This document shows, piece by piece, positions 52,329 to 60,989 of a stretch of 64,000 bases of DNA. The DNA comes from Hellea sp. (GTDB lineage Bacteria; Pseudomonadota; Alphaproteobacteria; Caulobacterales; Maricaulaceae). Position numbers and translations under genes: made by a program. The stretch covers positions 88,992-152,991 of the forward strand of contig JAHDHS010000001.1 of NCBI GenBank assembly GCA_020631215.1. Direction: 5' to 3'. Below the pieces are notes generated by a model. It saw only the letters and a list, made by a program, of their open reading frames with translations. It made no database searches and had not been told where the DNA came from. Each line of letters begins with the position of its first letter. The stretch's first letter is position 1.

Positions 52329-53468
52329 ATGTCTGATTTAAAACGCACAAAACTTTACGACCTTCATGTGGCTCAGGGTGCCAAAATGGTGCCTTTTGCG
52401 GGCTATGACATGCCTGTGCAATATCCGCTCGGCGTGCTGAAAGAACATCTGCATACGCGCGAAGCAGCCGGCTTATTTGACGTGTCTCATATGGGGCAGT
52501 GTTTTATCACCGCTGAGGACGGCACATTCGAAACCGCTGCCAAGGCGCTGGAAAAACTGGTTCCCGCCGACATTCAAAGCCTTCAGCCGGGACAGCAGCG
52601 TTACAGCCAGTTTCTCAATGAAGCGGGCGGGATTTTAGATGATCTGATGATATCGCGTCTGGGCCTCGAAGGGCACACTCATAAATTATATCTGGTCGTC
52701 AATGCTGGCTGCAAGGATGCTGACTACGCGCATATGCAAAAATACTTGCCGGAGGGCGTGAGTGTGGAGGTGAAAGATAATTTGCTTTCCCTGATCGCTT
52801 TGCAGGGCCCCAAAGCAGCAGAGGTGCTGGGCCGCCTGAACCCTGCGGTCAAAGACCTTGTTTTCATGACCCATACGGATTTGATGCTGGTCGATAATAT
52901 CTGGGTGCATGTCTCCCGTTCCGGCTACACGGGCGAGGACGGCTATGAACTGGCGGTCAAACATGATGATGTTGAAAAGCTCACGAAATTGCTCTTGGAG
53001 CAGCCCGAAGTGGAATTAATTGGTCTTGGTGCGCGTGATAGCTTGCGGTTGGAAGCCGGGCTCTGTCTCTATGGCCACGATATCGACACCACCGTATCCC
53101 CGATTGAGGCGGGTCTCTTATGGTCCGTGCAAAAACACCGCCGCAGCGCCGATGCGGGTTATTTCGGCGCAGCAAGAGTTGAAGCTGATATCGCGGATAA
53201 GACCACAAAACGACTTGTTGGGATCAAACCCGAAGGCCGCGCCCCGGCGCGCGAGCACACTGAAATTCAGGATATGGATGGCAACACCATCGGCGAAATC
53301 ACTTCGGGCGGCTTTGGCCCAACGGCTGAAGGTCCCGTTGCCATGGGTTATGTCGCCCGTAAATTCGTCAAGGCGGGCACGCCCGTGCAACTCATTGTGC
53401 GCGGTAAACCCCGCGCGGCGGAGGTCGTGAAACTGCCTTTCGCACCCCACAGATATTATAGAGGATAA
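52329..53468 (+). CDS. gcvT: Glycine cleavage system T protein (aminomethyltransferase)
   Basis: 379 residues from ATG 52329, with GGGAAG 6 bases upstream; GTG 52323 is the alternative. It has the signatures MVPFAGYDMPVQYPLGVLKEHLHTREAAGLFDVSHMGQ, SRSGYTGEDGYEL and GARDSLRLEAGLCLYGHDID. It releases ammonia and passes the methylene group from the lipoyl-H protein to THF, making 5,10-methylene-THF. It is the first gene under the glycine riboswitch. Confidence 0.97.
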   Translation: MSDLKRTKLYDLHVAQGAKMVPFAGYDMPVQYPLGVLKEHLHTREAAGLFDVSHMGQCFITAEDGTFETAAKALEKLVPADIQSLQPGQQRYSQFLNEAGGILDDLMISRLGLEGHTHKLYLVVNAGCKDADYAHMQKYLPEGVSVEVKDNLLSLIALQGPKAAEVLGRLNPAVKDLVFMTHTDLMLVDNIWVHVSRSGYTGEDGYELAVKHDDVEKLTKLLLEQPEVELIGLGARDSLRLEAGLCLYGHDIDTTVSPIEAGLLWSVQKHRRSADAGYFGAARVEADIADKTTKRLVGIKPEGRAPAREHTEIQDMDGNTIGEITSGGFGPTAEGPVAMGYVARKFVKAGTPVQLIVRGKPRAAEVVKLPFAPHRYYRG

Positions 53469-53480
53469 AGAGGAGGACTT

Positions 53481-53852
53481 ATGTCTGTTTATTTTACCGA
53501 AGACCATGAATGGATCAAAGTTGACGGCGAGACCGGCACGGTCGGCATTTCTGAATATGCCGCCAAAGCGCTGGGCGATGTTGTTTATGTCGAACTGCCG
53601 GAAATCGGCCGGGATATGTCCAAAGGCGATGAGGCGGCGGTCGTCGAATCCGTCAAAGCCGCCTCCGAAGTCTATGCGCCCGTGGCTGGCGAAGTGACGG
53701 AAGTGAACGAAGCCCTCGAAGACGCGCCGGAAACCGTCAATGCGGCACCAACGGGCGATGGCTGGTTTTTGAAAATGACCATCAATGACGCGTCTGAGCT
53801 GGAGTCCCTGATGGATGAGACAAAGTACAAAGAATATTGCGACGGGCTTTAA
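53481..53852 (+). CDS. gcvH: Glycine cleavage system H protein
   Basis: 123 residues. The lipoylated lysine is in VVESVKAASEVYAPVAGEV (about residue 60), and the N-terminus YFTEDHEWIKVDGETGTVGISEYA is diagnostic. It shuttles the aminomethyl intermediate between P, T and L proteins. AGGAGGA lies upstream, 12 bases after gcvT. It is followed by a palindromic repeat rather than directly by gcvP. Confidence 0.97.
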   Translation: MSVYFTEDHEWIKVDGETGTVGISEYAAKALGDVVYVELPEIGRDMSKGDEAAVVESVKAASEVYAPVAGEVTEVNEALEDAPETVNAAPTGDGWFLKMTINDASELESLMDETKYKEYCDGL

Positions 53853-53865
53853 GCGCAAAAAAAGC

Positions 53866-53972
53866 CCTCATCCTGAGGAGCGCGAAGCGCGTCTCGATGG
53901 ACGAGGGCGGAAATAAATGACCCTTCGAGACGGCCACAAATAAATTTGCGGCCTCCTCAGGGTGAGGATGAG
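53866..53972. repeat. CCTCATCCTGAGGA-type palindromic element (copy 1)
   Basis: Outer arms CCCTCATCCTGAGGAG and CTCCTCAGGGTGAGGATGAG are complementary, with inner GTCTCGATGGACGAGGG and CCCTTCGAGAC arms. It lies between gcvH and the PaiB-like gene and may act as an attenuator within the operon. A related element ends the window (63917-63985). Confidence 0.75.
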
Positions 53973-54018
53973 TTTGAGGATATCATGAAATGCACTACAT
54001 CCATCTAGAATTGAACTT

Positions 54019-54642
54019 ATGACGCCAACTCCAGTATTTAGGCAAGATGATACAAATGAAGCTCTACGCTTTGTTGCGGCGCATCACTTTGCCACGATTG
54101 CCGTGAATGGTGAAAACGGCCCTATGACGGCGCTTGTGCCATTGGTCATCGGTGAAGGTGGTCAAACTTTACTGGGCCACGTCGCGAGGGCCAACCCATT
54201 TTGGAAAGCGGCACAAGACAATGAAAGTCCTGCAGTAGCAGTGTTTAAAGGTCCTGACGCCTATATCTCGCCTTCCAGCTATCCATCCAAGAAAGCAGAT
54301 GGCCGCGTTGTTCCCACATGGAATTACATGGCCGTGCAGATTCGCGGAAAAATCGAGATTGAGGCACGTGCTGACGCCATGATGCCATATATAGAAGCCT
54401 TGACGGATAAGATGGAGTCTCATCGCAAACACCCGTGGAAGGTTTCTGACGCGCCTAAAGAGTACATCGCGAAACTATCGCGCGCTGTAGTTGGCTTCAG
54501 TCTAGCGATTGATGAAATTACTTATGTGCGTAAGCTAAGCCAAAATAAGTCAGACGCGGATAAGCAAGGTGTCATGACAGCTTTAGAGACATCAGAACAG
54601 TATGAGTCGCGCCTAATCGCGCAGGAAATGAGAATAGGATAA
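54019..54642 (+). CDS. PaiB-family FMN-binding negative transcriptional regulator
   Basis: 207 residues with the PaiB split-barrel pattern: [74 protein letters not shown] and the [23 protein letters not shown] end. The family binds FMN and B. subtilis PaiB represses protease and sporulation genes; the role here is unknown. It lies between gcvH and gcvPA, 4 bases before gcvPA, with somewhat lower GC than the gcv genes. Confidence 0.88.
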   Translation: MTPTPVFRQDDTNEALRFVAAHHFATIAVNGENGPMTALVPLVIGEGGQTLLGHVARANPFWKAAQDNESPAVAVFKGPDAYISPSSYPSKKADGRVVPTWNYMAVQIRGKIEIEARADAMMPYIEALTDKMESHRKHPWKVSDAPKEYIAKLSRAVVGFSLAIDEITYVRKLSQNKSDADKQGVMTALETSEQYESRLIAQEMRIG

Positions 54643-54646
54643 TGAG

Positions 54647-55987
54647 ATGCGTTACCTCCCTTCAAATGAAAATGACCGGGCGCAGATGCTTGATGTCATT
54701 GGCGTTAAATCGATTGATGATTTATTTGAGGATGTGCCGAAATCGGCGCGTCTGAAAGATTTGATCGACCTGCCGAAACATCAATCCGAACAGGCGATTG
54801 AGCAGCATATGGCGCGGCTGTCCGCCAAATCCGTCAGCGCCTCATCCGTGCCGTTTTTCTGCGGGGCGGGGGCTTATAAGCACCATATTCCGGCCACCGT
54901 CGATCACCTCATCCAGCGCAGCGAATTTCTGACGGCCTATACGCCTTACCAGCCGGAAATTTCCCAAGGCACGTTACAGGCATTATTTGAATTCCAAACA
55001 CAGGTCGCGCTGCTCACCGGCACGGAGGTCGCCAATGCGTCCATGTATGACGGCTCCACCGCTTGCGCTGAAGCGGTTGTCATGGCCAAGCGCGTAACCC
55101 GTAAATCCAAAGCCATTCTCGCGCCTGGCTTGCATCCGCATTATGCCGCCGCGACGCAGACTTTGGCATCGACATTGGATATTTCAATCAATGAGGTCAC
55201 GCCGCAGATTGGCGCAGACGCCGGCGTGATTGACATGATCACAGATGAAACCGCCTGTGTTGTTGTCCAATCCCCCAATGTCTTTGGCGAGATCGTCGAC
55301 CTCGCGCCCATCGCGGAAAAGGCGCACGCCCACAAAGCGCTGCTGATTGCGGTCTTTACCGAACCGGTTGCCCTTGCGGCGATTAAAAGCCCCGGCGAGC
55401 AAGGCGCAGATATCGTTGTCGGCGAAGGGCAGGGGCTGGGCGTCGGTCTGAATTACGGCGGTCCGCATGTTGGGCTCTTTGCCTGCCGTCAGAAATTGGT
55501 GCGGCAAATGCCGGGCCGCGTCTGCGGCGAGACGGTCGATGCCAATGGCGAGCGGGGCTACGTCCTAACGCTTTCCACGCGCGAGCAACATATTCGCCGC
55601 GAAAAAGCGACGTCGAATATTTGTACCAATAGCGGGCTTTGTTGCCTCGCTTTTACGATCCATATGAGCCTGCTGGGCGATGCGGGGTTAAAGCGGATGG
55701 CCACTCTTAACCACGAAGCCGCCTGCCACATGGCCGATATTATTGACGGCATTGACGGAACAGAGGTGCTTAATGATACCTTCTTTAATGAATTTACCGT
55801 CCGCCTATCCAGACCTGCCGAAGAGGTGGTCGACGCTTTGGCCGAGAAAAACATTCTGGGCGGCGTCCCGTTTTCACGCATTGCGCCGGATGGCGATCCC
55901 AGCCTGCTGCTGGTCTGCACAACCGAAGTCGTTTCCGACGCGGATATGCATGCCTTTGGGCACGCGCTTGAGGAGGTTTTGGGATGA
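54647..55987 (+). CDS. gcvPA: Glycine decarboxylase subunit 1 (P protein alpha)
   Basis: 446 residues. It begins [26 protein letters not shown], with [33 protein letters not shown] and [14 protein letters not shown] typical of GcvPA. With GcvPB it forms the heterotetrameric PLP-dependent glycine decarboxylase, which loads the aminomethyl group on lipoyl-GcvH. The PLP lysine is in the partner subunit. It is separated from gcvPB by a 170-base palindromic repeat. Confidence 0.96.
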   Translation: MRYLPSNENDRAQMLDVIGVKSIDDLFEDVPKSARLKDLIDLPKHQSEQAIEQHMARLSAKSVSASSVPFFCGAGAYKHHIPATVDHLIQRSEFLTAYTPYQPEISQGTLQALFEFQTQVALLTGTEVANASMYDGSTACAEAVVMAKRVTRKSKAILAPGLHPHYAAATQTLASTLDISINEVTPQIGADAGVIDMITDETACVVVQSPNVFGEIVDLAPIAEKAHAHKALLIAVFTEPVALAAIKSPGEQGADIVVGEGQGLGVGLNYGGPHVGLFACRQKLVRQMPGRVCGETVDANGERGYVLTLSTREQHIRREKATSNICTNSGLCCLAFTIHMSLLGDAGLKRMATLNHEAACHMADIIDGIDGTEVLNDTFFNEFTVRLSRPAEEVVDALAEKNILGGVPFSRIAPDGDPSLLLVCTTEVVSDADMHAFGHALEEVLG

Positions 55988-56007
55988 ACTCAAATTTTCT
56001 ATATTTA

Positions 56008-56141
56008 TCCCTCTCCCATGGGGAGAGGGGGGACCGCGAAGCGGTGGGTGAGGGGCTCCAAGCCTCCCATTTACAAAGCTTCGGCGCACTCTGGAACCCC
56101 TCATCCGCCCTTCGGGCACCTTCTCCCCATGGGAGAAGGAA
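56008..56141. repeat. Large palindromic intergenic element (copy 2)
   Basis: Left arm CCCTCTCCCATGGGGAGAGGGG...GCGGTGGGTGAGGGGCTCC and right arm GGAACCCCTCATCCGCC...CACCTTCTCCCCATGGGAGAAGG are reverse-complementary over about 48 bases. It is the same family as 47374-47512. It fills the space between the two subunit genes of glycine decarboxylase, so in mRNA it would be a long hairpin between co-transcribed cistrons. Confidence 0.82.
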
Positions 56142-56159
56142 AATTACAGGAGCCTCGTT

Positions 56160-57722
56160 ATGAAAACCCAAGGACGCCCAACATCACCTGTTGCCGCGAA
56201 TGACGCGATGCAGCCCAAGACTGTCTCTGGCAACAAGGCGCTGAAACAAGCAACGAAACTCATCTTTGAAACGGGCACGCCGCGCCGTACGGGGGTGGAT
56301 TTACCGGAGCCCAAAGGCCGCGCTTCGCGTTTGGGCGATCACGCACGCGAAGGGGAAATTGGCCTGCCGGGCCTAAGTGAGCCGGAAACCATGCGCCATT
56401 ATGTGCGCCTGTCACAGAAAAACTACGCCATTGATCTGGGCGTTTATCCACTGGGTTCCTGCACAATGAAACATAATCCGCGCCTGAATGAAAAAGTCGC
56501 GCGTATGCCCGGTTTTGCCGATGTCCATCCGCTGCAACCAATCTCCACAGTGCAAGGCGCGCTGGAGTTGATGCATGAGTTGTCACACTGGATTTGTACG
56601 CTGACAGGCATGCCCGCTGTGGCGCTGACGCCCAAAGCCGGAGCCCATGGCGAGCTCTGCGGGATGATGGCGATCCGCGCGCGTCTGGATGCCGATGGAC
56701 AATCACAGCGCCGCCGGGTGCTGGTGCCGGAATCTGCCCATGGCACTAACCCGGCGACCGCCGTGCAATGCGGCTTTACGGTCGATGAAATTCCGGCCTC
56801 GGGCGATGGGCGTGTCAATTTGGACGCGCTAAAAGACAAGATCAAAAGCGACCCCGATACAGTCGCCGGGATCATGTTGACCAATCCGAATACGTGCGGA
56901 TTGTTCGAGCGGGATATTATCGAAATTGCCGATCTGATCCATGCGGCGGGCGGGTATTTCTATTGTGACGGCGCGAATTTTAATGCGCTGGTCGGCCGTG
57001 TGCGCCCCGGTGATTTGGGCGTCGATGCGATGCATTTGAACCTGCATAAGACGTTTTCCACCCCGCATGGCGGGGGCGGACCAGGTTCCGGGCCGACGGT
57101 TTTGTCCGATGCGCTAAAGACACATGCACCTGTCCCTTATGTCGTCCAAACGGATGAGGGCTATGATCTGGTCGAGCATAAGGATGAGGTCAGCTTTGGC
57201 CGCATGTGCGCTTTCCACGGGCAGATGGGCATGTATAGCCGCGCTTTGACCTATATGATGAGCCATGGGTCTGACGGCCTGAAACAGGCAACCGAAGACG
57301 CGGTGCTGAACGCCAATTACATTCAGGCAAGCCTGTCCGATGTCATGACACCTGCGTTCGGCGGCGTGTGCATGCATGAGGCGCTGTTTGATGATCGGTT
57401 CTTAAAAGATACAGGCGTGGAGACGCTGGATTTTGCAAAAGCGATGATCGATGAAGGCTATCACCCCATGACCATGTATTTCCCGCTGGTTGTGCATGGC
57501 GCCATGTTGATCGAACCGACGGAGTCAGAGTCTAAAGGCGAATTAGACCGCTTCATCCTTTCCATGCGACATCTGGCGGAGAAGGCCAAAGCCGGGGAGG
57601 CGGACATGTTCAAACAAGCGCCAGTTCATGCCCCCATGCGCAGGCTGGATGAAACACAGGCCGCGCGCAAACCCGTTCTGCGCTGGACCCCGCCTGTTGA
57701 GACAGCCGAGGCGGCGGAATAA
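56160..57722 (+). CDS. gcvPB: Glycine decarboxylase subunit 2 (P protein beta)
   Basis: 520 residues. The PLP-binding lysine is in MHLNLHKTFSTPHGGGGPGSGP (about residue 297). Other landmarks are LGSCTMKHNPRLNE, ALTPKAGAHGELCGM and VPESAHGTNPATA. ACAGGAG precedes the ATG. It completes glycine decarboxylase with gcvPA. Its stop overlaps the start of the MBL-fold gene (TAATG), so the MBL gene is translationally coupled. Confidence 0.96.
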   Translation: MKTQGRPTSPVAANDAMQPKTVSGNKALKQATKLIFETGTPRRTGVDLPEPKGRASRLGDHAREGEIGLPGLSEPETMRHYVRLSQKNYAIDLGVYPLGSCTMKHNPRLNEKVARMPGFADVHPLQPISTVQGALELMHELSHWICTLTGMPAVALTPKAGAHGELCGMMAIRARLDADGQSQRRRVLVPESAHGTNPATAVQCGFTVDEIPASGDGRVNLDALKDKIKSDPDTVAGIMLTNPNTCGLFERDIIEIADLIHAAGGYFYCDGANFNALVGRVRPGDLGVDAMHLNLHKTFSTPHGGGGPGSGPTVLSDALKTHAPVPYVVQTDEGYDLVEHKDEVSFGRMCAFHGQMGMYSRALTYMMSHGSDGLKQATEDAVLNANYIQASLSDVMTPAFGGVCMHEALFDDRFLKDTGVETLDFAKAMIDEGYHPMTMYFPLVVHGAMLIEPTESESKGELDRFILSMRHLAEKAKAGEADMFKQAPVHAPMRRLDETQAARKPVLRWTPPVETAEAAE

Positions 57723-58729
57723 TGATGAAACGTGCGACCCTTATTATTTTAGCCCTTGCGATTGGCCTGTTCCTGCTGGCTTTGATTTTGCGTCCCGTGC
57801 TGGCGCCGCGCCTCTATGAGAAAGCGGTAGAAGCGCGTTTTTCGGAAAATGCCGTGGCCGATCTGGGCCCGGGTCTGCATGCGATTTTGATCGGGACAGG
57901 CTCGCCCTTGCCGGATCCGTCCCGCGCCGGGCCAATGACGGCGATTGTGGCGGATGGGAAACTGTTTGTCTTTGACGCAGGCGGCGGGGCCGTGCGCAAA
58001 ATGGGAGAGCTGGGCTATGCCCCCGCAATGGTACAGCAGGTCTTTCTGACGCATTTACATTCCGATCACATTGACGGCTTGGGCGAGTTGATGCTGAACC
58101 GCTGGGCGGGATCCGGGGCAGGCAGCCCTCTGCCGATTTCAGGGCCGGCCGGCACAGACCGGATTGTGGCCGGATTGATGCAGGCTTACGGTCCCGATCA
58201 GGGCTTTCGCATCGAACATCACGGCGAAGAGGTCGTGCCCGCATCCGGATTTGGCGGACAGGCCCAAGTCATAGAGCCCGGCATCGTCTATGACCAAAAC
58301 GGAGTCACCATTACGGCCTTTGCCGTGAAACATGATCCCGTCTCTCCGGCTTTGGGCTATGTCATTGAACATGCCGGACGCAAGATTGTGATCACCGGTG
58401 ACACGGCCAGTTTTGATCCGCCTGACATAACGCGGAATGCCGATTTGCTCATCGCCGAAGCGCTTAATCCCGATATGGTCAAAGTGATGGAAGATGCCGC
58501 CCGCTCTGCCGGGCAGGCCCGTCTGGCCAAAATATTTGCCGATATCCCTGAGTATCACATCAGCCCTGCCCAGGCCCGAAAGCTGGCAGATGACATGGGC
58601 GCCGGGCAATTAGTGCTGACCCATATTGTCCCCTCCGTGCCCAATAAGATCGCAGAAGGCCTTTTCCTGGGCGGTGTCGATGCCACGGTTGGGTCTGACG
58701 GGCAGGTGATCTCTTTGCGGCCAAAGTAA
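57722..58729 (+). CDS. MBL-fold metallo-hydrolase with N-terminal membrane anchor
   Basis: 335 residues. An N-terminal hydrophobic helix (TLIILALAIGLFLLALIL) anchors a metallo-beta-lactamase domain of the RNase Z/arylsulfatase type. Metal sites are FLTHLHSDHIDGLGEL (about residue 110), FAVKHDPVSPALGYVI, KIVITGDTASF and LVLTHIVPS. The fold and order are like ElaC/arylsulfatase-type hydrolases; the substrate is unknown. Its start overlaps the gcvPB stop, so it follows the gcv operon, but a role in glycine cleavage is not indicated. Confidence 0.88.
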   Translation: MMKRATLIILALAIGLFLLALILRPVLAPRLYEKAVEARFSENAVADLGPGLHAILIGTGSPLPDPSRAGPMTAIVADGKLFVFDAGGGAVRKMGELGYAPAMVQQVFLTHLHSDHIDGLGELMLNRWAGSGAGSPLPISGPAGTDRIVAGLMQAYGPDQGFRIEHHGEEVVPASGFGGQAQVIEPGIVYDQNGVTITAFAVKHDPVSPALGYVIEHAGRKIVITGDTASFDPPDITRNADLLIAEALNPDMVKVMEDAARSAGQARLAKIFADIPEYHISPAQARKLADDMGAGQLVLTHIVPSVPNKIAEGLFLGGVDATVGSDGQVISLRPK

Positions 58730-58932
58730 AAAATTCAGCAGAATAAAAGCGACTGACATAAGGTGAGGTTTTACTCCGGAGATAAAAATCTCCTAACATC
58801 CTGGATAGTGTTCAAAGATCGCAAAACTCTTTATGGCCTTAGCTAATGCTACCCAAAATCAACTATGCAAGGCTTGAATGATCTGGAATAGATACACCCA
58901 TCAACACCATTTCATTTCTAAGACTTCATTTT

Positions 58933-59814
58933 ATGACTGACCCACGTCTTCTTCGCGGTAAAACTGTTCGGGCCAAAATTATGGCCGATGTGAAAACCCG
59001 GCTGGATAAAGCCGCCGCCAAACACAAAATTGGACGATTGGTCTCGATCTCAATCGGCGGAGAGGATGACGTCGCCATTTATATCAAAGGGCAGGCCCGC
59101 GCCGCCAAGAAAGTCGGCATACCCTTTGACGCCCAATTCTGGCCATCAGACCTGACTCAGGAGGTCTGCAAAGCGAAAATCACACAGATGAATGATGATC
59201 CGGATGTGCTGGGCATTATCTTGCAGCGCCCCGTGCCGGACCATATTAATGTGCGGTCGTTGCAATCGGCCATCCATCCGCTGAAGGATGTCGAGGGCAT
59301 GAACCCGGCCTCTATCGGCAATATTGTCTATGATGATTTGGCGCTGGCGCCTTGCACGGCTGCTGCCTCGGTCGAGTTGATCAAGGCCACGGGTTTACCG
59401 CTTAAAGGGCTGGAGATTGTCATCATTGGGCATTCCGCGATTGTTGGAAAACCTGCCGCCTTTATGTTGATGGCCGAGGGCGCGACGGTCACGGTCTGTC
59501 ATCACATGACCCGCTCTGTCGCCGCGCATTCCCGCCGGGCTGATGTCGTCGTTGTGGCCGTTGGCAAGCCGCATCTGATCGGAGCCGATATGGTCAAGCC
59601 GGGCGCGGCCGTCATAGATATTGGTATCAACCAAATCACGCGTGAAGACGGCACGACGGAGATCGTCGGTGATGTCGACACAGACGCTGTCAAAGAGATC
59701 GCAAGCTGGGTGACGCCAGTGCCGGGCGGGGTTGGGCCGGTGACTGTTGCGATGCTGATGCGCAATGCGATCACGGCGCTGGAGAAACAAGTCGCAGCGG
59801 GCTGGCTTGATTAA
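58933..59814 (+). CDS. folD: FolD-like methylenetetrahydrofolate dehydrogenase, cyclohydrolase lysine replaced
   Basis: 293 residues with the overall FolD fold: LLRGKTVRAKIMADVK, GIILQRPVPDHIN, HPLKDVEGMNP, the NAD(P)-site IIGHSAIVGKPAAFML and the C-terminal WVTPVPGGVGPVTVAMLMRN. The usual YxxxK motif reads IYIKGQ, so the essential cyclohydrolase Lys is Gln. PCTP is PCTA and KDVDG is KDVEG. Dehydrogenation may remain while methenyl-THF hydrolysis is lost (inference from studies of that residue). It lies downstream of the glycine cleavage genes, whose product is its substrate. No Shine-Dalgarno precedes ATG 58933. Confidence 0.85.
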   Translation: MTDPRLLRGKTVRAKIMADVKTRLDKAAAKHKIGRLVSISIGGEDDVAIYIKGQARAAKKVGIPFDAQFWPSDLTQEVCKAKITQMNDDPDVLGIILQRPVPDHINVRSLQSAIHPLKDVEGMNPASIGNIVYDDLALAPCTAAASVELIKATGLPLKGLEIVIIGHSAIVGKPAAFMLMAEGATVTVCHHMTRSVAAHSRRADVVVVAVGKPHLIGADMVKPGAAVIDIGINQITREDGTTEIVGDVDTDAVKEIASWVTPVPGGVGPVTVAMLMRNAITALEKQVAAGWLD

Positions 59815-59858
59815 TCGCCGCATTTTGCCTTCAGCGCGGAATTTGCTGTAGTCGTGTC

Positions 59859-60230
59859 ATGACGCCGCCTAATATGACACCGGAGCGGATTGAAAGGGAC
59901 TGGCTGTCCCTGCGTTACTGGCTGACGCGTTGCGTGTTGCCGGCGGCGGCTGTGCTGCTCATTGTGCTGGGCGTGATGCGCCTGCTGATTGATGATCAAA
60001 GCGACTTAAATCACAATGCGCTGATTGTCGGCTTTTTCGCGCTTTACTTCATCCTCGTGCGCGGCGGGCACATCATCATGATGCGGTCACTGCATTTCGA
60101 GCTGCTGCGCAAATATGAGGATAAATACCGCAAGCAGCTGGCAGGCCTGCCGCCGGAGAGTTTCTGGCGCCGTAATCTCGGTTTTACCCTCGCGCAGATC
60201 AAACGTAATTGTCTGGATGAGAGCGCTTAG
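59859..60230 (+). CDS. Small two-helix membrane protein
   Basis: 123 residues with membrane helices at about 24-46 and 55-72 and a basic C-terminal cytoplasmic tail (LLRKYEDKYRKQLAGLPPESFWRRNLGFTLAQIKRN). It is not recognised. It lies 44 bases after folD on the same strand. A second in-frame ATG at 59874 is possible. No functional clue beyond its location. Confidence 0.6.
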   Translation: MTPPNMTPERIERDWLSLRYWLTRCVLPAAAVLLIVLGVMRLLIDDQSDLNHNALIVGFFALYFILVRGGHIIMMRSLHFELLRKYEDKYRKQLAGLPPESFWRRNLGFTLAQIKRNCLDESA

Positions 60231-60288
60231 GCTTGGCTGGCGACGGCTATAACTTGACACTCCGGCTATGATTGGCAACTGAGGTCAC

Positions 60289-60852
60289 ATGAAGGAAGAT
60301 GGTGTCATTTCCAAAACTGCCGCCGAAGACTGGCAGCATATTGCAGAGCTATTTAAGGCCAGCTCCGCCATGCGGCCAAGCCAGGCTTGGTTTAATGGAG
60401 TCAGTACGCGGCTTGATTTCAAACGCGTTGAAAAGATGCAATCAACCAAGCGCGCCAAGGCACTCAAGGCATATCTTGGCGGTCTGTCCAATCAGCGGAT
60501 TAAAACGCTGCGAACCTATGCGGCGATCAATCAAGAACAGACTCTGGCGGCCTTTCGGGTCACATTACTGGGAAATGTCTCTGTGCCCATTCTGTTATTG
60601 ACCTTCGCCAATCAAATTACGGATGGTGGAATAACCGCTATATTTAAACGTCTTCACGAAAATGATCCGATGTTCTTTTATGCCTTGTTAGGGGGCACGA
60701 TGGGGGCTGTCGCGGCCATTGCGCTGATTGCGATTTACGCTCTGGCAAATTTGAATCAGGCAAGAGACGTAAGACATTTACTTGATCTCACTGCGGCTGA
60801 ACGGGGAATCTATTTCGGCCTGGAAGATATGGATGATGTCAATCTGTCATAG
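60289..60852 (+). CDS. Membrane protein of unknown function
   Basis: 187 residues: a soluble N-terminal 85 residues with basic helices (VEKMQSTKRAKALKAYLGGLSNQRIKTLRTYAAINQEQ), two helices at about 88-105 and 128-152 (FYALLGGTMGAVAAIALIAIYAL), and an acidic end. It is not recognised. AGGTCAC precedes the ATG. It lies between the folD group and ileS. Confidence 0.6.
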   Translation: MKEDGVISKTAAEDWQHIAELFKASSAMRPSQAWFNGVSTRLDFKRVEKMQSTKRAKALKAYLGGLSNQRIKTLRTYAAINQEQTLAAFRVTLLGNVSVPILLLTFANQITDGGITAIFKRLHENDPMFFYALLGGTMGAVAAIALIAIYALANLNQARDVRHLLDLTAAERGIYFGLEDMDDVNLS

Positions 60853-60919
60853 ACCTTTAAGATTTACCGTGGTAACGCGCCCTTATGTTGATCACGGCCA
60901 TGACCATACGAATTATTGG

Positions 60920-60945
60920 CCCGATAGGGTAAAGCACCTATCGGG
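60920..60945 (+). other. Perfect hairpin upstream of ileS
   Basis: Stem CCCGATAGG/CCTATCGGG (9 perfect base pairs) with an 8-base loop, 45 bases before the ileS start. It has no following T-run, so it is not a classical terminator. It could be a leader element of ileS. T-box features are not seen. Confidence 0.5.
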
Positions 60946-60989
60946 ATAATCCGCCTGCACTTTCAACACATTTTCTTTAGAAGACTCAC

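Noticed and set aside
60853..60989. T-box riboswitch before ileS
   Set aside because: No T-box consensus or specifier-loop architecture is seen, only one simple hairpin.
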